Position numbers and translations under genes: made by a program. Below, in pieces: positions 43,964 to 61,023 of a stretch of DNA of 64,000 nt. How positions within the stretch are numbered: the stretch's first letter is position 1; each line of letters opens with the position of its first letter. This stretch comes from Ectopseudomonas guguanensis (GTDB lineage: Bacteria; Pseudomonadota; Gammaproteobacteria; Pseudomonadales; Pseudomonadaceae). The DNA is taken from NCBI RefSeq assembly GCF_900104265.1, contig NZ_FNJJ01000005.1:186001-250000 (forward strand). Direction: 5' to 3'. Under the pieces are notes generated by a model. It saw only the letters and a list, made by a program, of their open reading frames with translations. It made no database searches and was not told the DNA's origin.

Positions 43964-46375
43964 CTAGAACAGATCGATCGGCGCCATTTCGTCAGCCGGC
44001 AGCGGGCTGCCCGGGATGCCCATGCCGGGTTCGAACTCGCTCATCGGCGGCGGCGAGTCCTCGCTCTTGAACAGCTCGAAGTAAGCGTCGGGTGTGCCGG
44101 GCGCCGCGGCGCGGCCGCTGACCGGGTCTACGCGCAGGGTCAGCAGGCCCTTGGGTTCCTTGGGTAGATGGTTGGGACGGTCCTTGAGCACTGCGCCCAT
44201 GTAGTTCATCCAGATCGGCAGGGCCACGGTGCCGCCATACTCGTGCCGGCCCAGGCTTTCCGGCTGATCGAAGCCAGCCCAGACAGTGGTCACGTAGTCG
44301 GCGTTGTAACCGGAGAACCAGCTGTCCTTGGACTCGTTGGTGGTGCCGGTCTTGCCTGCCAGGTCGTTACGCCCCAATGCCAGGGCGCGGCGACCGGTGC
44401 CGCGCTTGATCACGTCCTGCAGCATGCTGGTCATGATGTAGGCCGTGCGCTCGTCGATGATCTGCTCGGCCACCTTGGGTTCTTCCAGAGGCAGATCATC
44501 GGTCGCGTTCACCGCCAGGTTGGCGTTTTCCTCGACTGGCTCGCTGCCGGGTACACGTGCCGGGTTGGCGCGGAACAGCAGCTTGCCGTTGCGATCTTCG
44601 ATGCGTTCGATCAGGTAGGGCTCGATCTTGTAGCCGCCGTTGGCGAAGGTGGCCCAGCCTTCGGCGATTTCCATCGGCGTCAGGCTGGCGGTGCCGAGTG
44701 CCAGCGACAGGTTGCGTGGCAGGTCCTGCGGGGCGAAGCCGAAACGTTCGATGTAGCGCAGGCTGCGATCGATGCCCATGTCCTGCAGCAGACGGATCGA
44801 GACCAGGTTGCGCGACTTGTACAGGGCCTCGCGCATGCGGATCGGACCGAGGAAGGTGTTGTTGTCGTTCTTCGGCCGCCACTTCTGTGACAGATAGTCG
44901 TCGGAGAGGATGATCGGCGCATCGTTGACCAGTGTCGCCGCGGTGTAGCCGCTATCCAGTGCCGCGCTATAAATGAAGGGTTTGAAGCTGGAGCCCGGTT
45001 GACGCTTGGCCTGTACGGCGCGGTTGTAGTTGCTCTGGTCGAAGGAGAAGCCGCCGACCAGTGCCTGAATGGCGCCGCTATAAGGATCGAGGGAAACCAG
45101 CGCGCTCTGCGCCGCTGGCACCTGGGTAAAGCGCAGGCTGCCATCCTCCTGGCGCTGCACGCGCACGATATCGCCGACCTGAGCGACGTCACCGGGTTGT
45201 TGCGGGCGCGGACCAAGACTGTTGGTGTTGAGGAAGGGGCGTGCCCATTTCATGCTGTCCCAGGCCACGGCCTGCTCTTCGCCGTTGCGGGTCATTACCA
45301 GGACGCCGCTCTTCTCCACCTGGGTCACCACCGCAGGTTCGAGGCCGCCGATGCTGCGGAACTTGCCCAGCTCGGCGAGCCAGGCTTCGCGGGTCATGCC
45401 CGGCAGGCGGCTTTCGGGACCGCGGTAGCCATGGCGCTGATCATAGGCGATCAGCCCGTCACGCAGCGCGGTGTTGGCCACTTCCTGCAGATGGCTGGGC
45501 ACGGTGGTGGTGACGTTGAAGCCTTCGGTATAGGCCTCGCTGCCATAGCGACCGACCATTTCCGCGCGTGCCATCTCGGCTATATAAGGTGCGCTCAGCT
45601 CGGGGGCGGGCACGTGATAGCGTGCGTCGACTTCTTCGGCCAGGGCTTGCTCGTAGCTGGTCTGGTCGATACGGCCGAGACGATACAGGCGGCCGAGAAT
45701 CCAGTCGCGACGCTCCTTGGCGCGTGTCGGGTTGACCAGCGGGTTGTAGCGCGACGGGGCCTTCGGCAGTCCGGCGATCATCGCCATCTGGGCCAGATTC
45801 AGGTCGCGGATCGACTTGCCGTAGTACACCTGAGCGGCGGCTTCGATGCCGTAGGCGCGGTGGCCGAGATAGATCTTGTTGACGTACAGCTCGAGAATTT
45901 CGTCCTTGCTCAGTTCGCGTTCGATCTGCAGGGCCAGGAGAATTTCGGTGGCCTTGCGCGAGAAGCTGCGCTCGCTGGTGAGGAAGAAATTCTTCGCCAC
46001 CTGCATGGTGATGGTGCTGCCGCCGCTCTGGATCTGACCGCTTTTCAATAATTGCGTGGCAGCGCGCATCAGGCTGGTCACATCGACGCCATAATGATTG
46101 GCGAAATTGTCGTCCTCGGCAGCCAGCAGGGCGCTGATGAACTCCTTGGGGATCTCGTCGAAGCGAATGGGCGAGCGGCGCATCTCGCCGAACTCGGCGA
46201 TCAGCTTGGCATCGCTGCTGTAGACGCGCAGGGGGATCTGTAGCTGGACCTGGCGCAGCGACTCGACGGACGGAAGGGTCGGGCTAAGATAAAGAAACGC
46301 ACCGCTGAAACTGAGCAACAGCCCACAAAAAACGGCAACGCAGGACCACCAGATGAACTTCAGCAGGCGTATCAA
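43964..46375 (-). CDS. ponA: Penicillin-binding protein 1A (bifunctional murein synthase)
   Basis: 803 residues. It has a cytoplasmic start, one membrane helix (about 8-30), a GT51 transglycosylase domain (AAEDDNFANHYGVD, about 90-103; GGSTITMQVAKN), an OB-like insert and a transpeptidase domain with SxxK as SSFKPF and KTGTT near the C-terminus. It polymerises and crosslinks peptidoglycan. It is divergent from pilM, the usual pseudomonad arrangement. Confidence 0.95.
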   Translation of the reverse strand: MIRLLKFIWWSCVAVFCGLLLSFSGAFLYLSPTLPSVESLRQVQLQIPLRVYSSDAKLIAEFGEMRRSPIRFDEIPKEFISALLAAEDDNFANHYGVDVTSLMRAATQLLKSGQIQSGGSTITMQVAKNFFLTSERSFSRKATEILLALQIERELSKDEILELYVNKIYLGHRAYGIEAAAQVYYGKSIRDLNLAQMAMIAGLPKAPSRYNPLVNPTRAKERRDWILGRLYRLGRIDQTSYEQALAEEVDARYHVPAPELSAPYIAEMARAEMVGRYGSEAYTEGFNVTTTVPSHLQEVANTALRDGLIAYDQRHGYRGPESRLPGMTREAWLAELGKFRSIGGLEPAVVTQVEKSGVLVMTRNGEEQAVAWDSMKWARPFLNTNSLGPRPQQPGDVAQVGDIVRVQRQEDGSLRFTQVPAAQSALVSLDPYSGAIQALVGGFSFDQSNYNRAVQAKRQPGSSFKPFIYSAALDSGYTAATLVNDAPIILSDDYLSQKWRPKNDNNTFLGPIRMREALYKSRNLVSIRLLQDMGIDRSLRYIERFGFAPQDLPRNLSLALGTASLTPMEIAEGWATFANGGYKIEPYLIERIEDRNGKLLFRANPARVPGSEPVEENANLAVNATDDLPLEEPKVAEQIIDERTAYIMTSMLQDVIKRGTGRRALALGRNDLAGKTGTTNESKDSWFSGYNADYVTTVWAGFDQPESLGRHEYGGTVALPIWMNYMGAVLKDRPNHLPKEPKGLLTLRVDPVSGRAAAPGTPDAYFELFKSEDSPPPMSEFEPGMGIPGSPLPADEMAPIDLF

Positions 46376-47620
<1,245 letters not shown>

Positions 47621-47621
<1 letters not shown>

Positions 47622-48193
47622 TGGCGCGGATTAACCTACTTCCCTGGCGTGAACAGCTGCGCGAGGAGCGTAAGCAGCGGTTCCTGGTGAGCCTGGTCGG
47701 TGTGCTCATCATTGCGGCTGGCTTGGTCTTTCTCGCTGACCAGATGCTGAGTGCAGCAATCGATAATCAGAATGCGCGGAATGATTTCATCAAGAAGGAA
47801 ATCGCGGTGCTTGATGCGCGCATTCAAGAAATCAGTGAGCTGCGCACGCGCAGGCAGCAGCTCTTGGAGCGCATGAAGATCATTCAGGACTTGCAGGGCA
47901 ATCGACCGATCATCGGGCGTGTATTTGACCAATTGGTAAGAACGCTACCTGATGGCGTGTATTTCACTGGGGTCAAGATGGAAGGCAAGAATATCGCCAT
48001 TGTCGGTGCTGCCGAGTCGAATAACCGCGTATCCAATCTGATGCGCAACCTGGATGCTTCGGAATGGCTGACGGCGCCTAATCTGACCGAGGTCAAGGCG
48101 GTTACGGCGGGAGCTCTGGATCAAGCGAATGTGTTCCAGTTGAGCGTTCAGCAGACACAGCCTGAACAGGAACAGCCGGAGGCGGCGCAATGA
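47621..48193 (+). CDS. pilN: Type IV pilus assembly protein PilN
   Basis: 190-residue bitopic protein. The conserved N-terminal ARINLLPWREQLREERK motif inserts into PilM. A membrane helix (about 22-42), a coiled coil and a ferredoxin-like periplasmic domain that pairs with PilO follow. It is coupled at both ends by overlaps (1 bp with pilM, 4 bp with pilO). Confidence 0.95.
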
Positions 48194-48810
48194 GTATCAA
48201 GGACTCTCTCGAAGGTCTGCGCAGCATTGATCTTAATAATCTCGATCTAAATAACGTCGGATCTTGGCCGGGTGCCGTAAAATTCGTTGCAGGTCTTCTG
48301 CTTCTGATTCTGGTTCTGGCACTGGGGTACAACTTCCATCTCAGGGACTTGCAGTCTGTTCTGGAGCAGCACCAGCAGGAGGAGCTGACGCTTAAAGAGC
48401 AGTTCTCCAGCAAAGCCTTTCAGGCCGCGAATCTGGAAGCTTACAAGGAGCAGATGCAGGAAATGGAGGTTTCGTTCGGGGCGCTCCTGCGTCAGCTGCC
48501 GAGCGATACTGAAGTGCCGGGGCTTTTAGAAGACATTACTCGCACAGGCTTGGGAAGTGGGCTGGAGTTCGAGGAGATCAAGCTGCAGCCTGAGGTTGCT
48601 CAGCAGTTTTATATCGAGTTGCCCATACAGATTAAGGTGACCGGTGGTTATCACGATCTGGCCACTTTCGTTAGTGGTGTTGCCAGTTTGCCGCGTATTG
48701 TGACTCTGCACGATTTTCAACTGGCCCCTGCCAGTGCAGACAGTTCTAGTCGCTTGAGTATGCAAATTATGGCCAAAACTTATCGTTACAATGATAAGGG
48801 GGCTCAATAA
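48190..48810 (+). CDS. pilO: Type IV pilus assembly protein PilO
   Basis: 206 residues: a short cytoplasmic segment with an Asn/Leu-rich stretch (IDLNNLDLNNVGSWP), one membrane helix (about 30-50), a coiled coil and a periplasmic ferredoxin-like domain. It forms heterodimers with PilN in the alignment complex. Codons here are visibly more A/T-rich than in flanking housekeeping genes. Confidence 0.95.
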   Translation: MSIKDSLEGLRSIDLNNLDLNNVGSWPGAVKFVAGLLLLILVLALGYNFHLRDLQSVLEQHQQEELTLKEQFSSKAFQAANLEAYKEQMQEMEVSFGALLRQLPSDTEVPGLLEDITRTGLGSGLEFEEIKLQPEVAQQFYIELPIQIKVTGGYHDLATFVSGVASLPRIVTLHDFQLAPASADSSSRLSMQIMAKTYRYNDKGAQ

Positions 48811-49334
48811 TGAAATTCTCACGTTTGGCGTTGGTGGTTGGGCTCTCCTTCCTCGCTGGTTGTGGCGCTAGTGGTGATTTTTCAGATTTGCGCGCTTATA
48901 TGGATGATGTCCGCGCTAGGCCTAAAGGCTCCATTGAGCCTTTGCCGAAATTTCAGCCGTACGAAAGCTTTACCTATCGCGCAGCATCGTTGCGCAGCCC
49001 CTTTCAGCCGCCGGTCAAGATTGATGTCGTAGCTCGTCAAAGGGGGGCGGCGGAAATTAAACCGGACGAAAGTCGTGTCAAACAGTTCCTCGAAGGCTTC
49101 AATATTGAAACCTTTGAGATGGTTGGCACTTTGAGAAATGATCGCGAATTGTACGCGCTGGTTAACGGTGCGGGCGGGGTTCATCGGGTAAAAGTAGGCG
49201 ACTATCTGGGGCGCAATCACGGCAAGATTCTTGTGATCGACGACTCCAAGATCGATGTGATGGAAATTGTTCCAGATGGCGAAGGTGGCTGGCTTGAGCG
49301 TCCACGCAGCCTTTCCCTGAAGGAGCGCTCCTGA
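48810..49334 (+). CDS. pilP: Type IV pilus lipoprotein PilP
   Basis: 174-residue lipoprotein with signal MKFSRLALVVGLSFLAGC, a flexible region that binds PilN/PilO, and a C-terminal small beta domain (ETFEMVGTLRNDRELYALVN, about 92-160) that contacts the PilQ N-terminal domains. It overlaps pilO by one base. Confidence 0.95.
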   Translation: MKFSRLALVVGLSFLAGCGASGDFSDLRAYMDDVRARPKGSIEPLPKFQPYESFTYRAASLRSPFQPPVKIDVVARQRGAAEIKPDESRVKQFLEGFNIETFEMVGTLRNDRELYALVNGAGGVHRVKVGDYLGRNHGKILVIDDSKIDVMEIVPDGEGGWLERPRSLSLKERS

Positions 49335-49350
49335 CGGGGCTGGGTGAGAA

Positions 49351-51507
49351 ATGAATACAAATAATCTGTCTGCCAAACGGGATACGAAAATGAACAGCTC
49401 TCTTTCGCGTCTGAGCGTCGCCTTGTTGGCTACGCTGCTGTCGCCCGCAATATTGGCGGCCAATCTGCAGGATTTGAGTGTTGCCAGTCTGCCCGGGGAT
49501 CGGGTGGAGCTGAAGCTTTCCTTCGATGAGCCGGTTACTGCTCCTCGTGGCTATACCATCGAACAACCGGCGCGCATTGCGCTTGATTTGCCAGGTGTTT
49601 CCAACAAGCTTGGCTCGAAGAATCGTGAGCTTGGCGTTGGCAATGCACGCAGCGTTACCATCGTCGAGGCCAAGGATCGCACCCGTCTGATCGTTAACCT
49701 CACCAGCCTTGCCCCCTACAGTACTCGAGTCGAGGGCAATGACCTGTATGTATTGGTTGGCGACTCCTCTGCCGTTGCGGCGCGTCCGGCGGCCTCTGTA
49801 CCTGCTCCGGTAGCGTCGGTTCCGCCCAAGAAGACCTATGGTCCGCAACCGAAGGCCATCAGCAACATCGACTTTCAGCGTGGCGAGCAGGGAGAGGGTA
49901 ATGTCGTCATCACCTTGTCCGATGCTTCGGTAAGTCCAGATATTCAAGAGCAAGGTGGCAAGATCCGTCTTGATTTTGCCAAAACGGATTTGCCCGAATC
50001 ACTGCGCGTGCGTCTGGACGTGAAAGACTTTGCGACTCCGGTGCAGTTCGTCAGTGCTACCGGCAGTGCCGATAAAACGAGCATCCTTGTCGAGCCGGTA
50101 GGTCTCTATGATTACCTGGCCTACCAGACTGAAAACACGCTGACACTGAGCGTCAAGCCGCTTTCTCAGGATGACGCCGAGCGCCGGAAGGCTGAGCGTT
50201 TTGCCTACTCGGGCGAAAAACTGTCGCTTAACTTCCAGGATATCGATGTGCGCTCGGTCCTGCAGCTGATTGCTGACTTCACCGATCTGAACCTGGTGGC
50301 GAGTGATACCGTTGCCGGCAATATCACCCTGCGTCTGCAGAACGTGCCTTGGGATCAGGCCCTGGATTTGGTACTGAAAACCAAGGGTCTCGATAAGCGC
50401 CAAGTGGGTAACGTCCTGCTGGTTGCGCCTGCTGACGAAATTGCCGCGCGTGAGCGGCAGGAGCTGGAGTCACAGAAGCAGATTGCTGAGTTGGCGCCAC
50501 TGCGTCGGGAACTGATCCAGGTGAATTACGCCAAGGCGGCAGATATGGCGAAACTGTTCCAGTCTGTCACCAGTGCTGACGGGACCTCTGATACTCGTGG
50601 CTCTGTAACCGTTGATGAGCGCACCAACAGCATCATTGCCTACCAGACGCAGGATCGGTTGGATGAGTTGCGCCGTATCATTGCCCAACTTGATATCCCT
50701 GTACGTCAGGTGATGATTGAGGCGCGTATCGTCGAGGCCAATGTGGACTACGACAAGGCTCTGGGTGTGCGCTGGGGCGGCGCTAGTCGTCGCGGTAATT
50801 GGAGTGTGTACGGCAAGGACGGAGCAACTTCTTTCGATAGCGAGAGCGGACAAGCTTTCTTACCAGGGACGGACACCGTTGGTGACTTTGCGTTACAAGA
50901 TGGTGTTGCTCCGGTGCCTTTCGTTGATATGGGGGTGCTTGGCAGTACTTCGGGTATAGGTATCGGCTTCCTCACTGACAATGTCACGCTGGATCTGCAA
51001 CTTTCCGCTATGGAGAAGACGGGTAATGGCGAGATCGTTTCTCAGCCGAAGGTTGTTACCTCGGACAAGGAAACTGCCAAGATACTGAAAGGACAGGAGG
51101 TTCCCTATCAGGAGGCAAGTTCCAGTGGGGCTACCAGTACTTCATTCAAGGAGGCTGCCCTGTCTCTTGAGGTAACTCCGCAGATTACCCCGGACAATCG
51201 CATCATCATGGAGGTCAAGGTAACCAAGGACGCTCCAGACTTTGCGCGCGCTCTGAATGGTGTGCCGCCGATCAACAAGAACGAAGTCAACGCCAAGGTA
51301 TTGGTGAATGATGGCGAGACGATCGTGATTGGTGGCGTATTCTCCAACACCCAGACCAAGGGTGTGGAGAAGGTCCCCTTCCTTGGCGATTTGCCATTCC
51401 TCGGTCGGGTGTTCCGCCGCGATGTCGTGGCAGACAACAAAGCCGAGTTGCTGGTTTTCATCACTCCGCGCATCATGAACAACCAAGCCATTGCCGTGAA
51501 TCGATGA
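49351..51507 (+). CDS. pilQ: Type IV pilus outer-membrane secretin PilQ
   Basis: 718 residues. Signal peptide, two AMIN domains (about 40-270, peptidoglycan binding), an N0/N1 region with LSLNFQDIDVRSVLQLIADF, and a C-terminal secretin domain with VMIEARIVEANVDYDKALGVRWGG and the VPFLGDLPFLGRVFRRD signature. The first ATG (49351) has GGTGAG close upstream; ATG 49390 would give the shorter signal peptide annotated in some relatives. It forms the pilus exit pore. Confidence 0.95.
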   Translation: MNTNNLSAKRDTKMNSSLSRLSVALLATLLSPAILAANLQDLSVASLPGDRVELKLSFDEPVTAPRGYTIEQPARIALDLPGVSNKLGSKNRELGVGNARSVTIVEAKDRTRLIVNLTSLAPYSTRVEGNDLYVLVGDSSAVAARPAASVPAPVASVPPKKTYGPQPKAISNIDFQRGEQGEGNVVITLSDASVSPDIQEQGGKIRLDFAKTDLPESLRVRLDVKDFATPVQFVSATGSADKTSILVEPVGLYDYLAYQTENTLTLSVKPLSQDDAERRKAERFAYSGEKLSLNFQDIDVRSVLQLIADFTDLNLVASDTVAGNITLRLQNVPWDQALDLVLKTKGLDKRQVGNVLLVAPADEIAARERQELESQKQIAELAPLRRELIQVNYAKAADMAKLFQSVTSADGTSDTRGSVTVDERTNSIIAYQTQDRLDELRRIIAQLDIPVRQVMIEARIVEANVDYDKALGVRWGGASRRGNWSVYGKDGATSFDSESGQAFLPGTDTVGDFALQDGVAPVPFVDMGVLGSTSGIGIGFLTDNVTLDLQLSAMEKTGNGEIVSQPKVVTSDKETAKILKGQEVPYQEASSSGATSTSFKEAALSLEVTPQITPDNRIIMEVKVTKDAPDFARALNGVPPINKNEVNAKVLVNDGETIVIGGVFSNTQTKGVEKVPFLGDLPFLGRVFRRDVVADNKAELLVFITPRIMNNQAIAVNR

Positions 51508-51512
51508 TCTAA

Positions 51513-52031
51513 GTGCGCAATGTAATCCTCGTTGGCCCGATGGGTGCTGGAAAGAGCACCATCGGGCGTTTGCTTGCCAAAGAGCTGCGTTTGCCCTTCA
51601 AGGACTCCGACAAGGAGATCGAGCAGCGTACCGGCGCCGATATTCCCTGGATCTTCGATGTCGAGGGCGAGCAGGGCTTTCGTGAGCGGGAGCAGGCGGT
51701 GATCGCCGAGCTCTCGCAGCAGGACGGTCTGGTGCTGGCAACTGGCGGTGGTGCCGTGATGCGTGCGGAGAATCGTCAGGCGCTGCATGCTGGCGGGCGA
51801 GTCGTCTATTTGCATACCTCCGTGGAGCAGCAGATCGACCGTACTTCGCGTGATCGCAATCGTCCGCTGTTGCGCACGGCCAACCCCGCTCAGGTACTCA
51901 GGGATCTGATGGCCATGCGTGACCCTCTTTACCGAGAGGTTGCCGATATCGTCATCGAGACCGACGAGCGTCCGCCGCGCATGGTGGTTCAGGAAATTCT
52001 CTCGCGTCTGGAAGCCTTGTCGCCCCGTTAA
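51513..52031 (+). CDS. aroK: Shikimate kinase
   Basis: 172-residue kinase of the aromatic amino-acid pathway. P-loop GPMGAGKST (about 8-16), shikimate-binding DSD/GFREREQ and LATGGGAV segments, and the lid SRDRNRPLL are intact. The start is GTG 51513, only 6 bp after pilQ. Located with aroB as in most gammaproteobacteria. Confidence 0.95.
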   Translation: MRNVILVGPMGAGKSTIGRLLAKELRLPFKDSDKEIEQRTGADIPWIFDVEGEQGFREREQAVIAELSQQDGLVLATGGGAVMRAENRQALHAGGRVVYLHTSVEQQIDRTSRDRNRPLLRTANPAQVLRDLMAMRDPLYREVADIVIETDERPPRMVVQEILSRLEALSPR

Positions 52032-52082
52032 AGCGCGTGGCGAACTGCGCTATCCTAGTGGCCTTTTTATTCTGGGGGCCTC

Positions 52083-53186
52083 ATGCAGACTCTTCACGTT
52101 GAACTCGGCGAGCGCAGCTATCCCATCTACATCGGCGATGGCCTTCTGGCGCTTCCCGAGTTGTTCGCTCGTCATATCGCGGGGCGTCAGGTGGCCGTCG
52201 TCACCAATGAGACCGTGGCACCTCTGTATCTCGAGGCGCTGATGCGCTCCCTGGATGGCTTCAAGGTCGCCTCCGTCGTGTTGCCCGATGGCGAGGCGTT
52301 CAAGAACTGGGAGACCCTGCAGCTGATCTTCGATGGCCTGCTGAAGGCTCGGCATGATCGGCGCACCACCGTTATCGCCCTGGGGGGCGGTGTGATAGGT
52401 GATATGGCAGGGTTCGCAGCTGCCTGTTACCAGCGTGGCGTGGATTTCATTCAGGTGCCGACGACGCTGCTGTCGCAGGTGGATTCCTCGGTGGGTGGCA
52501 AGACCGGGATCAACCATCCGCTGGGCAAGAACATGGTCGGGGCCTTCTATCAGCCCAAAGCGGTGCTGATCGATACCGCCAGCCTGCACACCTTGCCGGA
52601 GCGCGAGCTGTCCGCCGGTTTGGCTGAGGTCATCAAGTACGGCTTGATCTGCGATGAGCCTTTCCTGGCTTGGCTGGAGGAAAACATGGCTGCGCTGCGC
52701 GCTCTGGATGGCGCTGCACTGACCCATGCCATCGAGCGTTCCTGTGCGGCCAAGGCGCGGGTGGTCGGCGCGGATGAGCGTGAGTCGGGGGTGCGCGCCA
52801 CTCTCAATCTGGGGCACACCTTCGGTCATGCCATCGAGACCGAGCAAGGCTATGGCGTGTGGCTGCACGGCGAAGCCGTTGCCGCCGGAACGGTGATGGC
52901 GCTGGAAATGTCCCATCGCCTCGGCTGGCTGTCGGCTGCCGATCGTGATCGTGGCGTGCGCCTGTTGCAGGCTGCCGGGCTGCCCGTGGTGCCGCCGCAG
53001 GATATGACACCCGAGCAGTTCCTCGAGCATATGGCAGTGGACAAGAAGGTTCTCGATGGCCAATTGCGCCTCGTGCTGCTCAAGCGCCTGGGCGAAGCGG
53101 TAGTGACCGCGGACTACCCGCGCGAAATTCTCGACGCCACGCTGCGTAGCGACTACGCCGCGCTGGCTCAGTCGTCCAACTCTTGA
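52083..53186 (+). CDS. aroB: 3-dehydroquinate synthase
   Basis: 367-residue NAD- and metal-dependent enzyme making 3-dehydroquinate from [24 protein letters not shown] (NAD site), [20 protein letters not shown] and the metal ligand regions AEVIKYG and [12 protein letters not shown] are conserved. Length normal. It lies 51 bp after aroK and 10 bp before the DamX-like gene. Confidence 0.96.
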   Translation: MQTLHVELGERSYPIYIGDGLLALPELFARHIAGRQVAVVTNETVAPLYLEALMRSLDGFKVASVVLPDGEAFKNWETLQLIFDGLLKARHDRRTTVIALGGGVIGDMAGFAAACYQRGVDFIQVPTTLLSQVDSSVGGKTGINHPLGKNMVGAFYQPKAVLIDTASLHTLPERELSAGLAEVIKYGLICDEPFLAWLEENMAALRALDGAALTHAIERSCAAKARVVGADERESGVRATLNLGHTFGHAIETEQGYGVWLHGEAVAAGTVMALEMSHRLGWLSAADRDRGVRLLQAAGLPVVPPQDMTPEQFLEHMAVDKKVLDGQLRLVLLKRLGEAVVTADYPREILDATLRSDYAALAQSSNS

Positions 53187-53196
53187 AGAGTGATTC

Positions 53197-54753
53197 ATGA
53201 CCAGTCTGCATGCTGACGAAGCTTTCCTCGCTCATTACCAGTTCAGTCACGACCCGTTCGCGCCGCGAGTGCCCGGTTTCAAGTTCTTTCCGGCGCAGCG
53301 CAAACCGGTACTGGGGCAACTGCATCACCTCGCGCGCTACAGCCAGCTCCTGCTGGCAGTAGTCGGGCCCGAGGGCAGCGGCAAGACGCTGCTGCGCCAG
53401 GCGCTGGTTGCCAGCACCAACAAGCAGGCGGTGCAGAGCATCGTGATTGCGCAGGGTGTCACCGGTAGCGAAGCGTTGCTGCGTCAAATAGCGCAGGGCC
53501 TGTCCATCGCACAGGCTGACGTGCGCTCCATTCTGGCGCAGGTTGGGCAGCTGGCGTTGACTGGTCAGGAGGTTTACCTGCTGGTCGACGATGCGGACCA
53601 GCTGGATGACGTCGCGTTGAAAAATCTGCTGGTGCTCGCCGCAGGCGGTGATGAAGGTCGCCCGCATGTCTTCCTGTTTGCCGAGCATGAATTGTTGGCT
53701 CGACTGGAGGCGCTGTCTGGTGGCGAAGAGTGTTATCACGCCATCGAGCTGCAGCCTTATGCCGAGGAGGAAACGCGCGAATACCTTGCTCAACGCTTGG
53801 AAGGGGCCGGGCAGGGGATCGACGTCCTGACCGATGAGCAGATTGAAGAGATTCATCTGCGTGCCCAGGGTTGGCCGGGGGCGATCAATCAGGAGGCCCG
53901 CGAACTTCTGGTCGAGCAGATGCTGGCGCAGCGTGCGGCCGGGCGCGGGGCGGCGGGCGGCGGATTCACGCTGCCAAAGAAGCACCTGTTGGCGCTGGCG
54001 GTGGTCTTGGCAGGTGTCGCAGCCGCCTGGTTCATGCAGGGGCGCGAATCTTCCACCTCTGCCCCGGTAGCGAGCAATACCTCGTTGCCTCTGCAGCCCT
54101 CTACCCCGACGTCAGAAGCCGAGGAGCCCGTACAGGCGCCTGCGCCGCAGAACCGGACGCCGGCCATCGAGTTCGCAGGTGCCAGCCAGCCGCTGCCATT
54201 GCCGCTGGTGGGGGAGTCGCAGACCGTGATCCGCCAGCCGCTGGCCGAGGCGGCTGGTGAGGAACTGGACAACTTCGAGCCGCCGGCTGTGCCCGAGCCC
54301 TCGACAGTGACCGTGCCATCGACTGCAATCGCTGCTGCACCTGCACCTGCACCTGCACCTGCCAGGCAGCCTGAGCCAGCCGCGTCCAAGCCTGCGGCTC
54401 CGGCTCCGGCTCCCGCGCCTGCCCCGGCACCCAAGCCAGCACCTGCGCCAGCTGCTGCGCCAAGTGCGGCGGCGAGCAACTGGTACGCACAGCAGCCGGC
54501 GTCCCGCTATGCCTTGCAGGTGGTGGGGTCGCGTTCGGAAGCCAACATCCAGGCGCTGGTGCGTGAGGGTGGCAGCGAGTACCGCTATTTCAAGAAGATT
54601 TACCAGGGGCAGCCGCTGTTCGTGCTGACCTATGGTAGTTTCCCCAGTCGCGACGCCGCTCAGGCAGCCGTGAAGAACCTGCCTGCCAAGCTGCAGGCTG
54701 GCAAGCCCTGGCCCCGCACCCTGGGCAGCATCCAGCAGGAAATGAGCCGCTAA
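53197..54753 (+). CDS. DamX-like AAA ATPase with C-terminal SPOR domain
   Basis: 518 residues. An N-terminal AAA/ExeA-like ATPase (Walker A GPEGSGKT, about 66-73; Walker B VYLLVDDADQL) is followed by a membrane helix (LLALAVVLAGVAAAWFM, about 262-278), a long Pro/Ala-rich periplasmic linker and a SPOR domain (about 435-515, YALQVVGSRSEANIQALV). The same gene follows aroB in many gammaproteobacteria as DamX, a division-associated protein. The linker contains tandem AP-type codon repeats near 54335-54440. Confidence 0.85.
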   Translation: MTSLHADEAFLAHYQFSHDPFAPRVPGFKFFPAQRKPVLGQLHHLARYSQLLLAVVGPEGSGKTLLRQALVASTNKQAVQSIVIAQGVTGSEALLRQIAQGLSIAQADVRSILAQVGQLALTGQEVYLLVDDADQLDDVALKNLLVLAAGGDEGRPHVFLFAEHELLARLEALSGGEECYHAIELQPYAEEETREYLAQRLEGAGQGIDVLTDEQIEEIHLRAQGWPGAINQEARELLVEQMLAQRAAGRGAAGGGFTLPKKHLLALAVVLAGVAAAWFMQGRESSTSAPVASNTSLPLQPSTPTSEAEEPVQAPAPQNRTPAIEFAGASQPLPLPLVGESQTVIRQPLAEAAGEELDNFEPPAVPEPSTVTVPSTAIAAAPAPAPAPARQPEPAASKPAAPAPAPAPAPAPKPAPAPAAAPSAAASNWYAQQPASRYALQVVGSRSEANIQALVREGGSEYRYFKKIYQGQPLFVLTYGSFPSRDAAQAAVKNLPAKLQAGKPWPRTLGSIQQEMSR

Positions 54754-54839
54754 GGGCTCTGTCGCAAGATGACCGCCTGGTCGTTAGCACGACCTTGCGG
54801 TCTTATCCTTCGTTTTTGCGACATAAATATTCACCCCCT

Positions 54840-54860
54840 CGTCACGAAAGTTTGTGACGC
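54840..54860. other. Hairpin overlapping the gltB -35 region
   Basis: CGTCAC and GTGACG arms with an eight-base loop. The right arm contains the TTGTGA -35 box, so a protein or structure here could influence gltBD transcription. Confidence 0.5.
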
Positions 54861-54880
54861 CATGGGTGGATATGTACAAT
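54852..54880 (+). promoter_or_regulatory. gltBD promoter
   Basis: TTGTGA (54852-54857) and TACAAT (54875-54880) with an ideal 17-bp spacer, about 110 bp upstream of gltB. Confidence 0.75.
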
Positions 54881-54991
54881 GACCTCCCTTTTGCCTATGC
54901 AAAGCATGCCTGTGCCTGCTTTTCGGGTTTAAGCAATTGAATTAGAAAGCAATTTGCCTGAGGTCTAGGCAGCCTGGTGAGAGTTTCCCCT

Positions 54992-59440
<4,449 letters not shown>

Positions 59441-59465
59441 GAATGCGCCTGAAGTGGTTTGATGA

Positions 59466-60893
<1,428 letters not shown>

Positions 60894-60912
60894 TGACGCA
60901 GGGCAAGTAAAG

Positions 60913-60970
60913 GCGAGACAAATCGTCGCGATGGACAAAAGGCACGGCACTCGCCGTGCCTTTTGTTTTG
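60913..60970. repeat. 58-bp direct repeat, left copy, flanking the GntR-ABC operon
   Basis: Begins GCGAGACAAATCGTCGCG and ends with the terminator T-run. It matches 63623-63680 at 56 of 58 positions (differences at 60936 C/T and 60951 T/C). The left part can form a small GCGA/TCGC-type hairpin. Confidence 0.95.
60937..60964 (+). terminator. gltBD intrinsic terminator
   Basis: Twelve-base perfect stem AAAAGGCACGGC / GCCGTGCCTTTT with a 4-base loop, followed by GTTTTG. It is duplicated at 63647-63674. Confidence 0.92.
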
Positions 60971-60986
60971 TATTGCTGTTTCTGGC

Positions 60987-61023
60987 TTGCAGCTTTCTTT
61001 AGTGTATCGCTATATTAATACAC
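60987..61023 (+). promoter_or_regulatory. Promoter and GntR operator of the ABC operon
   Basis: TTGCAG (60987-60992) and TATATT (61011-61016) are spaced by 18 bp. A perfect inverted repeat GTGTAT-N10-ATACAC (61002-61023) covers the -10 and ends one base before the ATG at 61024. The predicted start site falls at or next to that ATG, implying a leaderless message and autorepression. Confidence 0.75.
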
